The notes under the pieces are model-generated. The model was given only the letters and a program-made list of their open reading frames with translations, ran no database searches and was not told the origin of the DNA. A stretch of DNA of 64,000 bases from an uncultured Prevotella sp. (lineage in GTDB: Bacteria; Bacteroidota; Bacteroidia; Bacteroidales; Bacteroidaceae), in NCBI GenBank assembly GCA_947170725.1, contig CAMVUM010000016.1, positions 1 to 64,000 of the forward strand. The letters run 5' to 3'. Below are positions 47,949 through 58,143 of this stretch, in pieces; position 1 is the stretch's first letter; every line of letters begins with the position of its first letter. A program made the position numbers and the translations under genes.

Positions 47949-49034
47949 TTAAGGTTTATCCTGCTTTTTGAGCCAACAATATATGGGATAATGGTCCGAC
48001 GCATCTATTTTGTTGTCTACCTTACAGTTATATGGTTTAAAATCCCCGGAGCACATTATATTGTCTATTCTGACAAAGAAGCCTTTCTGATTATACGATA
48101 CGCCGATGCCACGGCCTGTAGCCACATAGCAGTCCGTAAGCCCGCCGGCAACGGTCCGCCGGGCATACGAAATGGGATTGTCATTGAAGTCTCCGCACAA
48201 TATGATGGGATAGCCGGCTTTTTCCTCAATGTATTTATGCACGGAATCGGCCTGCGGAGCCCTGATTGCAGCGGACTCGCCAAGTTTGTGGATGAGTCTT
48301 TTCGACTCCGCGCGCACCGTATCTCCCTCGACTTCACCCTTGAGTATGTCTTTATACATACGGCGATCGTTCGGAGAGAGATGTGTAGCCTCAAGATGGT
48401 TGTTGATGACAATGACCGTGTCGCCATCCACATCAAGGAAAAAGGCCACACTGCCGTTGCCGTCAGATTCATAGGGGATGTGCTCTTTGCGAAGAATCGG
48501 GAAACGGGTGTATATGCCTATGGCATTCTTGTTCTTGTTCCCCACATGGACGGTATCCGTATAGGCAAAAATGCTATCCATAGCATCCCGCACGCTTTTG
48601 TTCGGCGGGAGATCCTCCTGAAGACAGACTATGTCGGCTTCGCTGCTGCGGATATAGTCGATAATCATGTCGGAAGAGCCATCATAGCGCGGCTTTCCGT
48701 GATACCCCTGAACATTATAAGAAAGGACTTTTATAACGCCGTCCGGCATATCCTCCGGCAGATTTACAGGCATATAGATACGTATGGGCACGTATGCGAG
48801 CGCGTAGCCGATAACCGGAATCACCGCCATGCGCTTCCTGAACACAAGCCAGAAAAAGAGGAAGAGCATGTTGATGAGCAGAAAGACCGGAAACGCCATG
48901 CCAAGACACGCCAAAACCGGATAAACTTCAGGATTGACATAGTCAGCAAAGCCCACCAGAAGCATTATCATGACCGTAGCGACATTGGCTCCGGCCACCA
49001 TCTTGACGGTTATCGTCTTGAGCGTGCCGATCAT
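47949..49034 (-). CDS. Endonuclease/exonuclease/phosphatase family protein
   Basis: N-terminal TM helices; VLSYNVQGYHG; CGDFNDNPISYA; ASDHYPIYCWL. Confidence 0.92.
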   Translation of the reverse strand: MIGTLKTITVKMVAGANVATVMIMLLVGFADYVNPEVYPVLACLGMAFPVFLLINMLFLFFWLVFRKRMAVIPVIGYALAYVPIRIYMPVNLPEDMPDGVIKVLSYNVQGYHGKPRYDGSSDMIIDYIRSSEADIVCLQEDLPPNKSVRDAMDSIFAYTDTVHVGNKNKNAIGIYTRFPILRKEHIPYESDGNGSVAFFLDVDGDTVIVINNHLEATHLSPNDRRMYKDILKGEVEGDTVRAESKRLIHKLGESAAIRAPQADSVHKYIEEKAGYPIILCGDFNDNPISYARRTVAGGLTDCYVATGRGIGVSYNQKGFFVRIDNIMCSGDFKPYNCKVDNKIDASDHYPIYCWLKKQDKP

Positions 49035-49039
49035 GACGC

Positions 49040-49972
49040 CTAATCATTGTTGCTACTGTCAAAGAGCTGTTTCTTCTCTTCTTTCGTCAGACTGTCATAT
49101 CCGCTCTTTCGTATCTTATCCAGAATACGGTCCACTTCCTCCTGATTGGCTTTCTTGCGGGCATTGTATTCCCAATCTGACTCGCGCGACCCGCCCCGTT
49201 CAACGTGCATATTGCTGTTATGTCCGGAACCGTAGGATCTGTCACGCCCGAACATGCGGCGTATCGAATCAAACATCGAGCTACCGCCGGAACGGTCATT
49301 GCCGCCATAGCTGCCTGCCTGCCTGCGCCAATTGCGTATCATCAGGAAGCCGAACAGCATGCCGCCGAGATGGGCCGTATGGGCCACGCCGTCACCCGGG
49401 GAGCTGAGCGTGTAGAACAGTTCTATAAGGACATAGAACGTCACAAACCACTTTGCCTTTATCGGAACGGGCAGAGGAAAGATGAATATGCGCTCTTCGG
49501 GAAACGTCATTCCGAAAGCCAGCAGTATGGCATAAACGGCTCCAGAGGCCCCGACCGTAGTCCAGCCGTTCAACTGCATTGAGACTGTTTCAGGCATACT
49601 GAACAGATCAAACATCCCAACCGATGCGTCTATACCGTTGACAACGGTATAGAACTGAATCAGCTGGGCCGCTTCCTGCATCAGACCGGCACCAATGCCG
49701 CACGACAGATAGTAGAACAGGAAACGCTGCGGTCCCCACACGCTCTCAATCACGCGTCCGAACATCCAAAGGGCAAACATATTGAACAATATATGGGTGA
49801 AGCCGGCATGCAGGAACATGTAGGTCACGAACTGATAGAGATGGAAGTCTCCGGCCAGAAAAAAGTGGAGACCGCCCAGAGAAGAAAGTCCCGGTATCAC
49901 CAACGTGGCAAGATATGCGATAACGTTGATGAGCAAAAGGTTTCGGGTCACTGTCGGTATGTTGTTGAACAT
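49040..49972 (-). CDS. Rhomboid family intramembrane serine protease
   Basis: MFNNIPTVTRNLLLINVIAYLATL; VTYMFLHAGFTHILFNMFALWMFG; GASGAVYAIL; VAHTAHLGGMLFG. Confidence 0.94.
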   Translation of the reverse strand: MFNNIPTVTRNLLLINVIAYLATLVIPGLSSLGGLHFFLAGDFHLYQFVTYMFLHAGFTHILFNMFALWMFGRVIESVWGPQRFLFYYLSCGIGAGLMQEAAQLIQFYTVVNGIDASVGMFDLFSMPETVSMQLNGWTTVGASGAVYAILLAFGMTFPEERIFIFPLPVPIKAKWFVTFYVLIELFYTLSSPGDGVAHTAHLGGMLFGFLMIRNWRRQAGSYGGNDRSGGSSMFDSIRRMFGRDRSYGSGHNSNMHVERGGSRESDWEYNARKKANQEEVDRILDKIRKSGYDSLTKEEKKQLFDSSNND

Positions 49973-50112
49973 AATGGTTATACGTCTTTTAAACTTCGTG
50001 AATATATGCTTGTTTTCGGCCGCAAAATTACGAAAAATATCCTTCAAAAGACATAAAAGAGTCCCTGTACAGACTATTTTTCCACAAAAATATCACTTTT
50101 TTTATGTTTTTG

Positions 50113-50143
50113 TTTGTTTTTTGGTTTGTTTGCCCTATATTTG
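50113..50143 (+). promoter_or_regulatory. Bacteroidota promoter for HU gene
   Basis: TTTG (50113-50116)-N19-TATATTTG (50136-50143). Confidence 0.78.
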
Positions 50144-50199
50144 CGAGAAGATTAGGACAAATAGTATTTCAATATTAATATCAAACAAAAAACAAGATT

Positions 50200-50472
50200 A
50201 TGAACAAGACAGAATTAATCGAGAAGATTGCAGCCGGTTCAGGTCTGGCTAAGACCGACGCCAAGAAGGCTCTCGATGCTACGGTAGCCGCCCTGAAAGA
50301 GGCTCTCATTGCCGGTGACAAGGTAGCTCTGGTAGGCTTCGGAACATTCAGCGTCAGCGAGCGTCCGGCCCGCGAGGGTATCAATCCGGCTACAAAGGAG
50401 AAGATACAGATTGCTGCCAAGAAAGTTGCCAAATTTAAAGCCGGTGCCGAACTGGCTGACGCAATCAACTAA
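50200..50472 (+). CDS. HU family DNA-binding protein
   Basis: MNKTELIEKIAAGSGLAKTDAKKALDATVAALKEALIAGDKVALVGFGTFSVSERPAREGINPATKEKI. Confidence 0.97.
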   Translation: MNKTELIEKIAAGSGLAKTDAKKALDATVAALKEALIAGDKVALVGFGTFSVSERPAREGINPATKEKIQIAAKKVAKFKAGAELADAIN

Positions 50473-50610
50473 GATAAGCAGAAAACTCTCTTCCAAACCA
50501 AACGGAGAAGAACCAGAGTGAGGTCCCGCCACAGTGCGGAGCCCCACTTTTTTTGTTGCGAAGAATTTTGTTGCGAAGAAAACAGATGTGGCGACAGAAT
50601 GACAAAAGGA

Positions 50611-50650
50611 GAGCGGAAAATCCATTGCACGGGATTTTCCGCTCTTGCTT
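50611..50650. terminator. Hairpin terminator downstream of HU
   Basis: gagcggaaaatcc...ggattttccgctcttgctttt. Confidence 0.75.
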
Positions 50651-50777
50651 TTCTGTCATTTCCTGTTCAGCCTGTTGTGTCGGACCGGCTTTTGAATAAA
50701 GCTCGAACGCATTGTTTTAAAGTTATCCTGTTACCTATATTACAATCTCTATGAATGCCAGGCCCATGGGCGGGTCT

Positions 50778-51869
50778 TTATTTCACAATCATTTTCTGAC
50801 CGTTGACAATATATACTCCGGCCGTGAGCGAGTCGATGGCCGTTGCCATAGAAAATACCCGCTTGCCGTCTACGGTATATACATTATATACCGGTGTCCC
50901 CTTGTCGCTGACAGTTCTGTCTATGGATGTCTGATTGTCAATATCAATGAGGTTGTAGGCCTGTGTTCCCAGCCCTATCTGCTCACTATATTCCACCGTC
51001 CACGTGCCGTGCAGGTCGTTGATGCGCTTCTGGAGCGGTACGGCGGTGTCGCCGGTAGTGTTGTCATGACTGAAGACGAGGTCGAGACATGCCTTGTCGA
51101 GCGCAACGGGATCTGTCGAGGCAAGGATGCCGATGTCGGCCATCTGCGGCTTCGACGGGTTGCCGTCACAGTCACAGTCAACGGACAGGTTGTTCATGAC
51201 GTTGATGTAGAGCACCTTTCCGCCGAAATAGTCGTGGACGGCCTGCGCTGCGGCAGCCATGCTCTCAAGGAACGGGTCCTGCTCTCCGCCCCACGGATTT
51301 GTTGTGGAACGGCCTCCGGAATGAATATAGCTCTTTCCGCTTTTCGACGCCACACCGATAGAGGCGTTCTTAAGGACACCGCCGAAACCGCCCATGGCGT
51401 GACCCTTGAAGTGGGCGAGATTGATCATGAAATCGTAGTTGGCCAAGTGGCTTCCGACGATGTCATATTTTATGTGCTTCGTGTCCTTCACGGGGATGTT
51501 CATCGTCCCCTCCTCGTCCATAATGTCGACAGTGGCAATACGGTCGTAACCGCGCTCGCTGATTGCACGGCGGTGGGCCTCAGTGGTCGAACGGTTGCCG
51601 CCGTAGGCCGTGTTACACTCCACGATGGCGGCCTTCGTTTCGTCAACCAGCGGCTTGATGAACGCCGGCCGCAGATGGTTTGACCGCTCGCTCTCGCCCG
51701 TACTGATTTTCAGAGCCACGCGCCCCGTAGCCTCAACGCCCAGCGCGCGGTAGATGCCGACGAGCGATTCGGGCGTGATATTCTTCGTGAACAGCACCGT
51801 GGCCCGCTCCTGCGCCACTGCCGGCACGGCCAGCAGGACGACAGCTGCTATGACAAGTCGTATTTTCAT
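50778..51869 (-). CDS. DUF362-domain secreted protein with putative type IX sorting domain
   Basis: Signal peptide; NLAHFKGHAMGGFGGVLKNASIGVASKSGKSYIHSGG; C-terminus VYNVYTVDGKRVFSMATAIDSLTAGVYIVNGQKMIVK. Confidence 0.8.
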   Translation of the reverse strand: MKIRLVIAAVVLLAVPAVAQERATVLFTKNITPESLVGIYRALGVEATGRVALKISTGESERSNHLRPAFIKPLVDETKAAIVECNTAYGGNRSTTEAHRRAISERGYDRIATVDIMDEEGTMNIPVKDTKHIKYDIVGSHLANYDFMINLAHFKGHAMGGFGGVLKNASIGVASKSGKSYIHSGGRSTTNPWGGEQDPFLESMAAAAQAVHDYFGGKVLYINVMNNLSVDCDCDGNPSKPQMADIGILASTDPVALDKACLDLVFSHDNTTGDTAVPLQKRINDLHGTWTVEYSEQIGLGTQAYNLIDIDNQTSIDRTVSDKGTPVYNVYTVDGKRVFSMATAIDSLTAGVYIVNGQKMIVK

Positions 51870-51883
51870 ATTTCCGTTCCTCC

Positions 51884-52456
51884 CTATTTAATTGTCATTT
51901 TGTCTCTCAACTTCTTCGCCTCCTCGCGGTTCGTAGCCATGCCTTCATAGATGAAGCCGTACATTCCGGCGAAACGGCTCATGCTGTATTCGCCGTCGTC
52001 AATCATCATCTTGGTCGGCGCGGCACCCTGATAGATGAAGAAAAGGCGCTTGCCGTTGAACTCTCCCTCGGGTATGGTGCCGTAGAAGCGCTCCATAAGC
52101 GTGCGCACCGAAGCGCAGATGTTGTGCCAATAGACTGGCGAACCCACCACTACGATGTCGGCCTGACGCATCTTTGCGACGACATCGTCAAACCGGTCGC
52201 CGTCAAGCGTCTGTCCGTAGAAGTTGATACGGTAGTCGTTGAGATTGAGTGTCTCAAACTCACGTCCTTCAAGCAGCACGCCCGCCATCTCCGCCGTGTT
52301 TCCGCCGCGGTCGGGACTGCCGTTGATGAAGAGGATTTTCTCTGTTTTTGTTGTCTCTTTCATTGTTTTCTCATTTTTGTTTTCGCTCTTGCAGTTGGCT
52401 CCGAACAGCATGCAGAGCAGCACGACAAGAGCCACTGACAATCTTCCGATATTCAT
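51884..52456 (-). CDS. Flavodoxin/NADPH-dependent FMN reductase-like protein with N-terminal export signal
   Basis: ILFINGSPDRGGNTAEMAGVL; DIVVVGSPVYWHNICASVRTLMERF; preceded by MNIGRLSVALVVLLCMLFGANCKSE. Confidence 0.78.
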   Translation of the reverse strand: MNIGRLSVALVVLLCMLFGANCKSENKNEKTMKETTKTEKILFINGSPDRGGNTAEMAGVLLEGREFETLNLNDYRINFYGQTLDGDRFDDVVAKMRQADIVVVGSPVYWHNICASVRTLMERFYGTIPEGEFNGKRLFFIYQGAAPTKMMIDDGEYSMSRFAGMYGFIYEGMATNREEAKKLRDKMTIK

Positions 52457-52969
52457 AAAAGCCAATATTTTCCTTGTTTCAAAACCGTTAATAGTCCTCA
52501 CTTCAAATCCGTCCCGTGACACCGCCACACCTGCTCCGCAGCGTCATCCTATACGTTCCGTGACTTCAACACAGCAAGCCATTTGTTTCCATCACGCCAC
52601 GAGGCAACATCCTGACAGCCTGCGGTCTCCCACCATATCACCGGGCACGCTGCAAAATAACAACAAATCCCCGGAACTGCCGTTATACAGATTTCGGGGA
52701 TTATTACCAATAATACGTTTTAAGACTGTCGCCAGATGATATCGGTAAGGGTTGTTCTATCTCTGTTTTATGATTCAATGGGTTTTTTAATTTAAAGATT
52801 GACGGAAAATCACTTTAAAGATTTACGAAACGTCCCGCTTCAGGTGCGTTATCTATCTGTAAGAAGAGAGTCGTCAGGCTATTGTTCCGCTAAAACACAC
52901 CTCATCAGGCGTTCCACAGAAGACAATGGCAATGAAGAAGTTGCCCCACAGCGCCATATCGTAAACACA

Positions 52970-53015
52970 AAAAAAGATTGGAGCGAGAGCCGTTGGGCCT
53001 CGCTCCAATCCTTTT
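52970..53015. terminator. Intrinsic terminator hairpin
   Basis: aaaaaagattggagcgag-agccgttgggc-ctcgctccaatccttttatt. Confidence 0.85.
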
Positions 53016-53040
53016 ATTAATCATCAGTTATTGATTATGA

Positions 53041-53841
53041 TCAGGGCTGCTTGCCGATATAGGCGAGAATACCGCCATCGACATAGAGAACGTGACCGTT
53101 GACTGCGTCCGAAGCCTTTGAGGCAAGGAACACGGCGGGTCCGCCCAGCTCCTCGGGGTCGAGCCAGCGGCCGGCAGGAGTCTTGGCGCAGATGAATGAG
53201 TCGAACGGATGGCGGCTGCCGTCAGGCTGCTTCTCGCGGAGCGGAGCTGTCTGAGGAGTGGCGATATAGCCCGGGCCGATGCCGTTGCACTGGATGTTGT
53301 ATTCTCCGTATTCAGAGCAGATGTTGCGTGTGAGCATCTTCAGACCGCCCTTTGCTGCGGCGTATGCCGATACTGTCTCGCGACCCAGCTCCGACATCAT
53401 TGAGCAGATGTTGATGATCTTACCCTCGCGACGCTCCATCATTTCGGGCAGAACGGCCGAAGCGACGATGAACGGAGCTACGAGGTCAACGTCGATGACC
53501 TGCTGGAACTCCGAGCGCTTCATCTCGTGCATGGGGATGCGCTTGATGATTCCGGCGTTGTTGACGAGGATGTCAATCTGACCGACCTCGGCGTGGATTT
53601 TCTCAACGAGAGCCTTCACGTCGTCTTCCTTCGTAACGTCACATACATAGCCGTGAACGTTCTCGATGCCGGCCTCCTTGTAATTAGCCAGTCCGCGCTC
53701 AAGGGCAGCTTCGTTGATGTCGTTGAAGATGATGTTCTTGATACCGGCAGCAACAAACGCCTTGGCGATGTTGAATCCGATGCCGTAGGAAGCGCCTGTA
53801 ATCCAGGCGTTCTTTCCTTCAAGTGAAAATGGATTGTTCAT
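53041..53841 (-). CDS. kduD: 2-deoxy-D-gluconate 3-dehydrogenase/gluconate 5-dehydrogenase (SDR family)
   Basis: NPFSLEGKNAWITGASYGIGFNIAKAF; NNAGIIKRIPMHEM; YAAAKGGLKMLTRN. Confidence 0.9.
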   Translation of the reverse strand: MNNPFSLEGKNAWITGASYGIGFNIAKAFVAAGIKNIIFNDINEAALERGLANYKEAGIENVHGYVCDVTKEDDVKALVEKIHAEVGQIDILVNNAGIIKRIPMHEMKRSEFQQVIDVDLVAPFIVASAVLPEMMERREGKIINICSMMSELGRETVSAYAAAKGGLKMLTRNICSEYGEYNIQCNGIGPGYIATPQTAPLREKQPDGSRHPFDSFICAKTPAGRWLDPEELGGPAVFLASKASDAVNGHVLYVDGGILAYIGKQP

Positions 53842-53991
53842 TCTGAATGTTATATATTAAATTGTTTTGTTTGCTTTGGGACATTTTTGTTCCGAGACCG
53901 TCCGTACCGCTGTCCATGCGATGCGGAGGCTATGATGGGATTTTTGAATGGCAGTCTTCACCCCGCAAGGCATAACATCTGCCATCCGACA

Positions 53992-54834
53992 TCATTTCAG
54001 GTCCGTGATGAGTGAGAAGTCCTGATCGCCGTAGTCGAGGTTTTCGCCTCCCATACCCCAGATGAAGGTATAGTTGTGAGTTGCGGCGGCAGAGTGGATG
54101 CTCCATTCGGGTGAGAGAACGGCCTGGTCGCCCTTCATCCAGAGATGGCGTGTCTCGTCGATTTCGCCCATGAAGTGGCATACGGCCTGGTCCTCAGGCA
54201 CTTCAAAGTAGAAGTAAGCCTCCATACGGCGGCTGTGGACGTGCGCAGGCATCGTGTTCCAGACGCTTCCGGGAGCCAGTTCCGTCATACCCATCTGCAG
54301 CTGGCATGTGGGCAGCACCTGACTGACGAGCATCTTGTTGATGTCGCGCTCGTTGCTGGTCTCCAGCGCACCCATATGGGCAACAACGGCGTCGGCCTTG
54401 GTCACTTTCTTGCAGGGGTATGCAGTGTGGGCGGTGACGCTGTTGAAGTAGAATTTTGCGGGCTTGCCGCCATCCTTTGACGAGAAGATGACGTCACGGT
54501 CGCCGCGGCCGATATAGAGAGCTTCCTTGAATCCCAGTTCAAAGACCTCGTCGCCGACCTTCACCGTGCCTTCGCCGCCGACATTGAAGATACCGATTTC
54601 GCGGCGTGTCGTGAAATACGGAGCCTTCAGCGGGTCGATGGCCTCAAGCTTCAGTTCCTCTGCCACGGGCATGGCGCCACCGACAACCATACGGTCGTAC
54701 ATGGAGTAAACCATGTTCACCTCGTCTGCGGCAAAGACTTTCTCAATGAGAAAATCGCGGCGTATGCGGGTTGTATCATAACTCTTGGCGTCCTCCGGGT
54801 GGGAGGCATAGCGAATTTCATAATTTGTCTTCAT
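53992..54834 (-). CDS. kduI: 5-dehydro-4-deoxy-D-glucuronate isomerase
   Basis: NYEIRYASHPEDAKSYDTTRIRRDFLIEKVF; WNTMPAHVHSRRMEAYFYFEV. Confidence 0.96.
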   Translation of the reverse strand: MKTNYEIRYASHPEDAKSYDTTRIRRDFLIEKVFAADEVNMVYSMYDRMVVGGAMPVAEELKLEAIDPLKAPYFTTRREIGIFNVGGEGTVKVGDEVFELGFKEALYIGRGDRDVIFSSKDGGKPAKFYFNSVTAHTAYPCKKVTKADAVVAHMGALETSNERDINKMLVSQVLPTCQLQMGMTELAPGSVWNTMPAHVHSRRMEAYFYFEVPEDQAVCHFMGEIDETRHLWMKGDQAVLSPEWSIHSAAATHNYTFIWGMGGENLDYGDQDFSLITDLK

Positions 54835-55301
54835 AAGCTTATATTTCAGTAATCGTTTTTATATAGTCTTTTGCAAAGATACGTTTTTTTATCGAATAAC
54901 ACGTTGTCCGCCGTCCAACTTTTCACAGTATATAACAAAAAAGACGGGTTAAAATCATCGTTCCGCATTCTTCCGGCGAACGTCCGGCATGACGGGGACC
55001 GACAGACGAGCAGACCGCCACGGTTTTTCCCGACTGACGTGGATAACGCCCGATAGGCCGCGACGGAGATTCTTGACATTGGCAACGCTGCGGTTTTCCG
55101 GCTCCGACGGTAGCGCGGAATCTTTGCCTCAATGCGCCTCTATGCCGGGAAAGCCAATTGTTAAAAACTCGGAATTATTCCGACAAATGCTCCAAAATCC
55201 TTGCGATATTCTGAAATAAAAATCCCAAGGCCGCAAATTCGCGAGTTTTGCGCGTGCATCTTTTGTTCATTGACAGCCAGCACATTACAAGATTTACAAC
55301 A

Positions 55302-55553
55302 AAAGTGTGCAACTTTTTGTCAGGTTTTGTCCTGCCGTAAGGGTCTTACGGCTCTGCAACGGCAGCCCCGTTGCAGAGCGACGACGGCTCCGTTGGAACA
55401 CGAAAGCGGCCCCGCCACAGAGCCGGGAGAGCCCCGTTGGTTGGAAATTACCGGAAAACGGAATGGCAGCGGCGACAAAATGTCAATATTTCGGCGGCAA
55501 GGCTCTCCGGAATTGAAATTTCCAAGTGTTAAATTCCGTGATATTATTATGAC
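55302..55553 (+). repeat. Dispersed ~250-bp hairpin-rich element, copy 2
   Basis: See copy 1 at 2303-2560 (opposite orientation); conserved ends and ccgtaagggtcttacgg core. Confidence 0.75.
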
Positions 55554-55657
55554 AGAGCAAGTATCCATCCCCGTGGTTGGAAGAGCTTGCGGCAGGTTTT
55601 TAATTATTTTCTCCCTCTCCGCACAATAAATCCCACATTGCGCGCGTTATTAATAAC

Positions 55658-56596
55658 GTGCTTAAGCATTGTTTCGCGATATTGACATTTATGCTCATGA
55701 CCTCTATAGAGGCCATGGCGCAATATGACCCCTCGTTCGCCCACTATTGGGCAATGGAGCCGTCGTTCAATCCAGCGGCCGTCGGCAAAGAGAACAAGAT
55801 CAACGCCGTCGGCGCATACAACATGACCCTGACCGGATTCGAGAACAACCCGCGGACGATGTATGCCGCAGGCGACTTGCCATTCTATTTCCTACGGTCC
55901 TACCACGGAGTTGGAGCACGGTTCATGAACGACGAACTGGGACTTTTCTCCCACAAGACCTTCGCCCTGCAATACGCTTTCCGCACGAAGCTCTTCGGCG
56001 GACGCATAGCCGCAGGCGTCAACATCGGCCTGCTCAGCGAATCGTTCGATGGAACCAAGGTGGACACGGAAATACCGAACGACCCGGCTTTCCCTACGTC
56101 GGAAGTCAGCGGCACAGGCGTTGATCTCGGTGCCGGACTCTACTACACCCACGGACAATGGTATGTGGGAGCGTCAGCCCTCCATCTCAACGCCCCGGAA
56201 GTGGAACTCGGAGAGAGACAGGAGCTGAAGATTGACCCGACATATTATTTGACGGGAGGATACAATATTCGGCTCAGAAACCCGTTCTTATCAATACATC
56301 CCAGTGTGCTCGCACGCACGGACGCCACGGCATGGCGGGTCGATGTGACCGCACGGGTCAGGTATTCCTACGAGAAACGGGTAATGTATGCCGGCCTGTC
56401 CTACAGCCCCACAAACTCCGTGACAGTGCTCCTCGGCGGCAATTTCCATGGCATCAGTCTCGGCTACAGCTACGAAATCTACACCTCGGCCATCAGCATC
56501 GGTAACGGCAGCCACGAGATCTTCATCGGCTATCAGACGGACATCGACCTACAGAAGAAGGGACGAAACAGACATAAAAGTGTGAGAATACTATAA
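55658..56596 (+). CDS. porP: PorP/SprF family type IX secretion system membrane protein
   Basis: QYDPSFAHYWAMEPSFNPAAVGKENKINAVGAYNMTLTGFENNPRTMYAAGDLP; upstream of gldK; GTG start in track. Confidence 0.88.
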   Translation: MLKHCFAILTFMLMTSIEAMAQYDPSFAHYWAMEPSFNPAAVGKENKINAVGAYNMTLTGFENNPRTMYAAGDLPFYFLRSYHGVGARFMNDELGLFSHKTFALQYAFRTKLFGGRIAAGVNIGLLSESFDGTKVDTEIPNDPAFPTSEVSGTGVDLGAGLYYTHGQWYVGASALHLNAPEVELGERQELKIDPTYYLTGGYNIRLRNPFLSIHPSVLARTDATAWRVDVTARVRYSYEKRVMYAGLSYSPTNSVTVLLGGNFHGISLGYSYEIYTSAISIGNGSHEIFIGYQTDIDLQKKGRNRHKSVRIL

Positions 56597-56685
56597 ACAA
56601 ACAGTATAAAAAACAACAGCGGAGACGGATGCCGCCACGGCGCACGTCCTACAGCTCCCGACATAAATCCTATATATATAATTAT

Positions 56686-58140
56686 ATGTGTAAGAAAAGA
56701 TGTAGCATAGCTCTCTGCCTCATAGGCCTGATTGCGCTGACGGGCTGCTTCGGCGGCCAGTCCACTTCAGCGTCGGGTGGCGAAGTCACGGGAGCAGGCG
56801 GCAGGGCCTTCACAGAACCCACGCCATACGGCATGACCCTCATCAAACGCGGCCACCTGCGAATGGGCATTGAACAGCAGGACAGCCTCTGGGGCAAGCA
56901 GACGCCGGTGAAGGACATATCGGTGGAAGGATTCTGGATGGACGAAACGGAAATAACAAACTCACAGTACCGCCAGTTTGTCAACTACGTGCGCGACTCA
57001 ATCATACGTGAACGCCTCGCCGACCCGGCCTACGGCGGCGACGAGACATACAAGATAGAGGAAGACAAGAACGGGGACCCCGTCAAGCCCTACCTCAACT
57101 GGAAAAAACCGCTGCCGCGCAAACCCAATGAGGACGAGCTGAGGGCCATAGAGAGCGTCTATACCGTAAACCCCGTCACGGGAGAGAAAATGCTCGACGC
57201 CTCGCAGATGAACTTCCGCTACGAGGTCTACGACTATACCACAGCCGCCATGCGCCGCTTCCGCCTCAACCCGCAAGAGCGTAATCTCAACACCGATATC
57301 ACCGTCAATCCCGCCGAAGAAGTGTGGATTTCAAAAGATACGGCCTATATCGACGACGAGGGACGCATAGTCCGCGAGACCATCAACCGCCAGCTGAGCG
57401 GTCCGTGGGACTTCCTCAACACCTACATCGTCAACATCTTCCCCGACACAACGTGCTGGGTCAACGACTTCCCCAACGCCGACAACGAGACCTACATGCG
57501 CCTTTATTTCAGCAACCCGGCCTACAACGACTATCCCGTGGTCGGAGTCACCTGGGAACAGGCCAACGCCTTCTGCGCCTGGCGCACGGAATATCTCCTC
57601 AAAGGCCTCGGCGCCGCCGCACGATATGTCCAGCGCTACCGTCTGCCGACAGAGGCTGAATGGGAATATGCCGCACGCGGAAAGAACCAGAACGAATTTC
57701 CATGGGAACAGGCACAGACGGCCAGCGAGAGCGGCTGCTTCTTCGCCAACTTCAAACCCGACCGCGGAAACTACACCAAGGACGGAAATCTCATAACCAG
57801 CAAGGTAGGAATCTATTCGGCAAACTCAAACGGTCTCTATGACATGGCCGGAAATGTGGCCGAATGGACCAGCACCATCTACACCGAGGCCGGCGTAGAA
57901 GCCATGAACGACATCAACCCGCAGCTGCGCTACAACGCCGCCAAGGAAGACCCCTACCGCCTCAAGCGCAAGAGCGTGCGCGGAGGCTCGTGGAAAGACC
58001 CCGAGTCCTACATACGCTCGGCATGGCGCTCGGCCGAATATCAGAACCAGCCGCGGTCCTACATAGGATTCCGCTGCGTCCGCAGTCTGGCCAACACCAC
58101 AAGCGAGAAGTCAAAGAAAACAAAATCGAAGAAGAAATAA
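56686..58140 (+). CDS. gldK: Gliding motility/T9SS lipoprotein GldK (PorK)
   Basis: Lipobox LTGCFGG; FGE-sulfatase-like fold GFWMDETEITNSQYRQFVNY ... SVRGGSWKDPESYIRSAWR. Confidence 0.94.
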   Translation: MCKKRCSIALCLIGLIALTGCFGGQSTSASGGEVTGAGGRAFTEPTPYGMTLIKRGHLRMGIEQQDSLWGKQTPVKDISVEGFWMDETEITNSQYRQFVNYVRDSIIRERLADPAYGGDETYKIEEDKNGDPVKPYLNWKKPLPRKPNEDELRAIESVYTVNPVTGEKMLDASQMNFRYEVYDYTTAAMRRFRLNPQERNLNTDITVNPAEEVWISKDTAYIDDEGRIVRETINRQLSGPWDFLNTYIVNIFPDTTCWVNDFPNADNETYMRLYFSNPAYNDYPVVGVTWEQANAFCAWRTEYLLKGLGAAARYVQRYRLPTEAEWEYAARGKNQNEFPWEQAQTASESGCFFANFKPDRGNYTKDGNLITSKVGIYSANSNGLYDMAGNVAEWTSTIYTEAGVEAMNDINPQLRYNAAKEDPYRLKRKSVRGGSWKDPESYIRSAWRSAEYQNQPRSYIGFRCVRSLANTTSEKSKKTKSKKK

Positions 58141-58143
58141 GCC

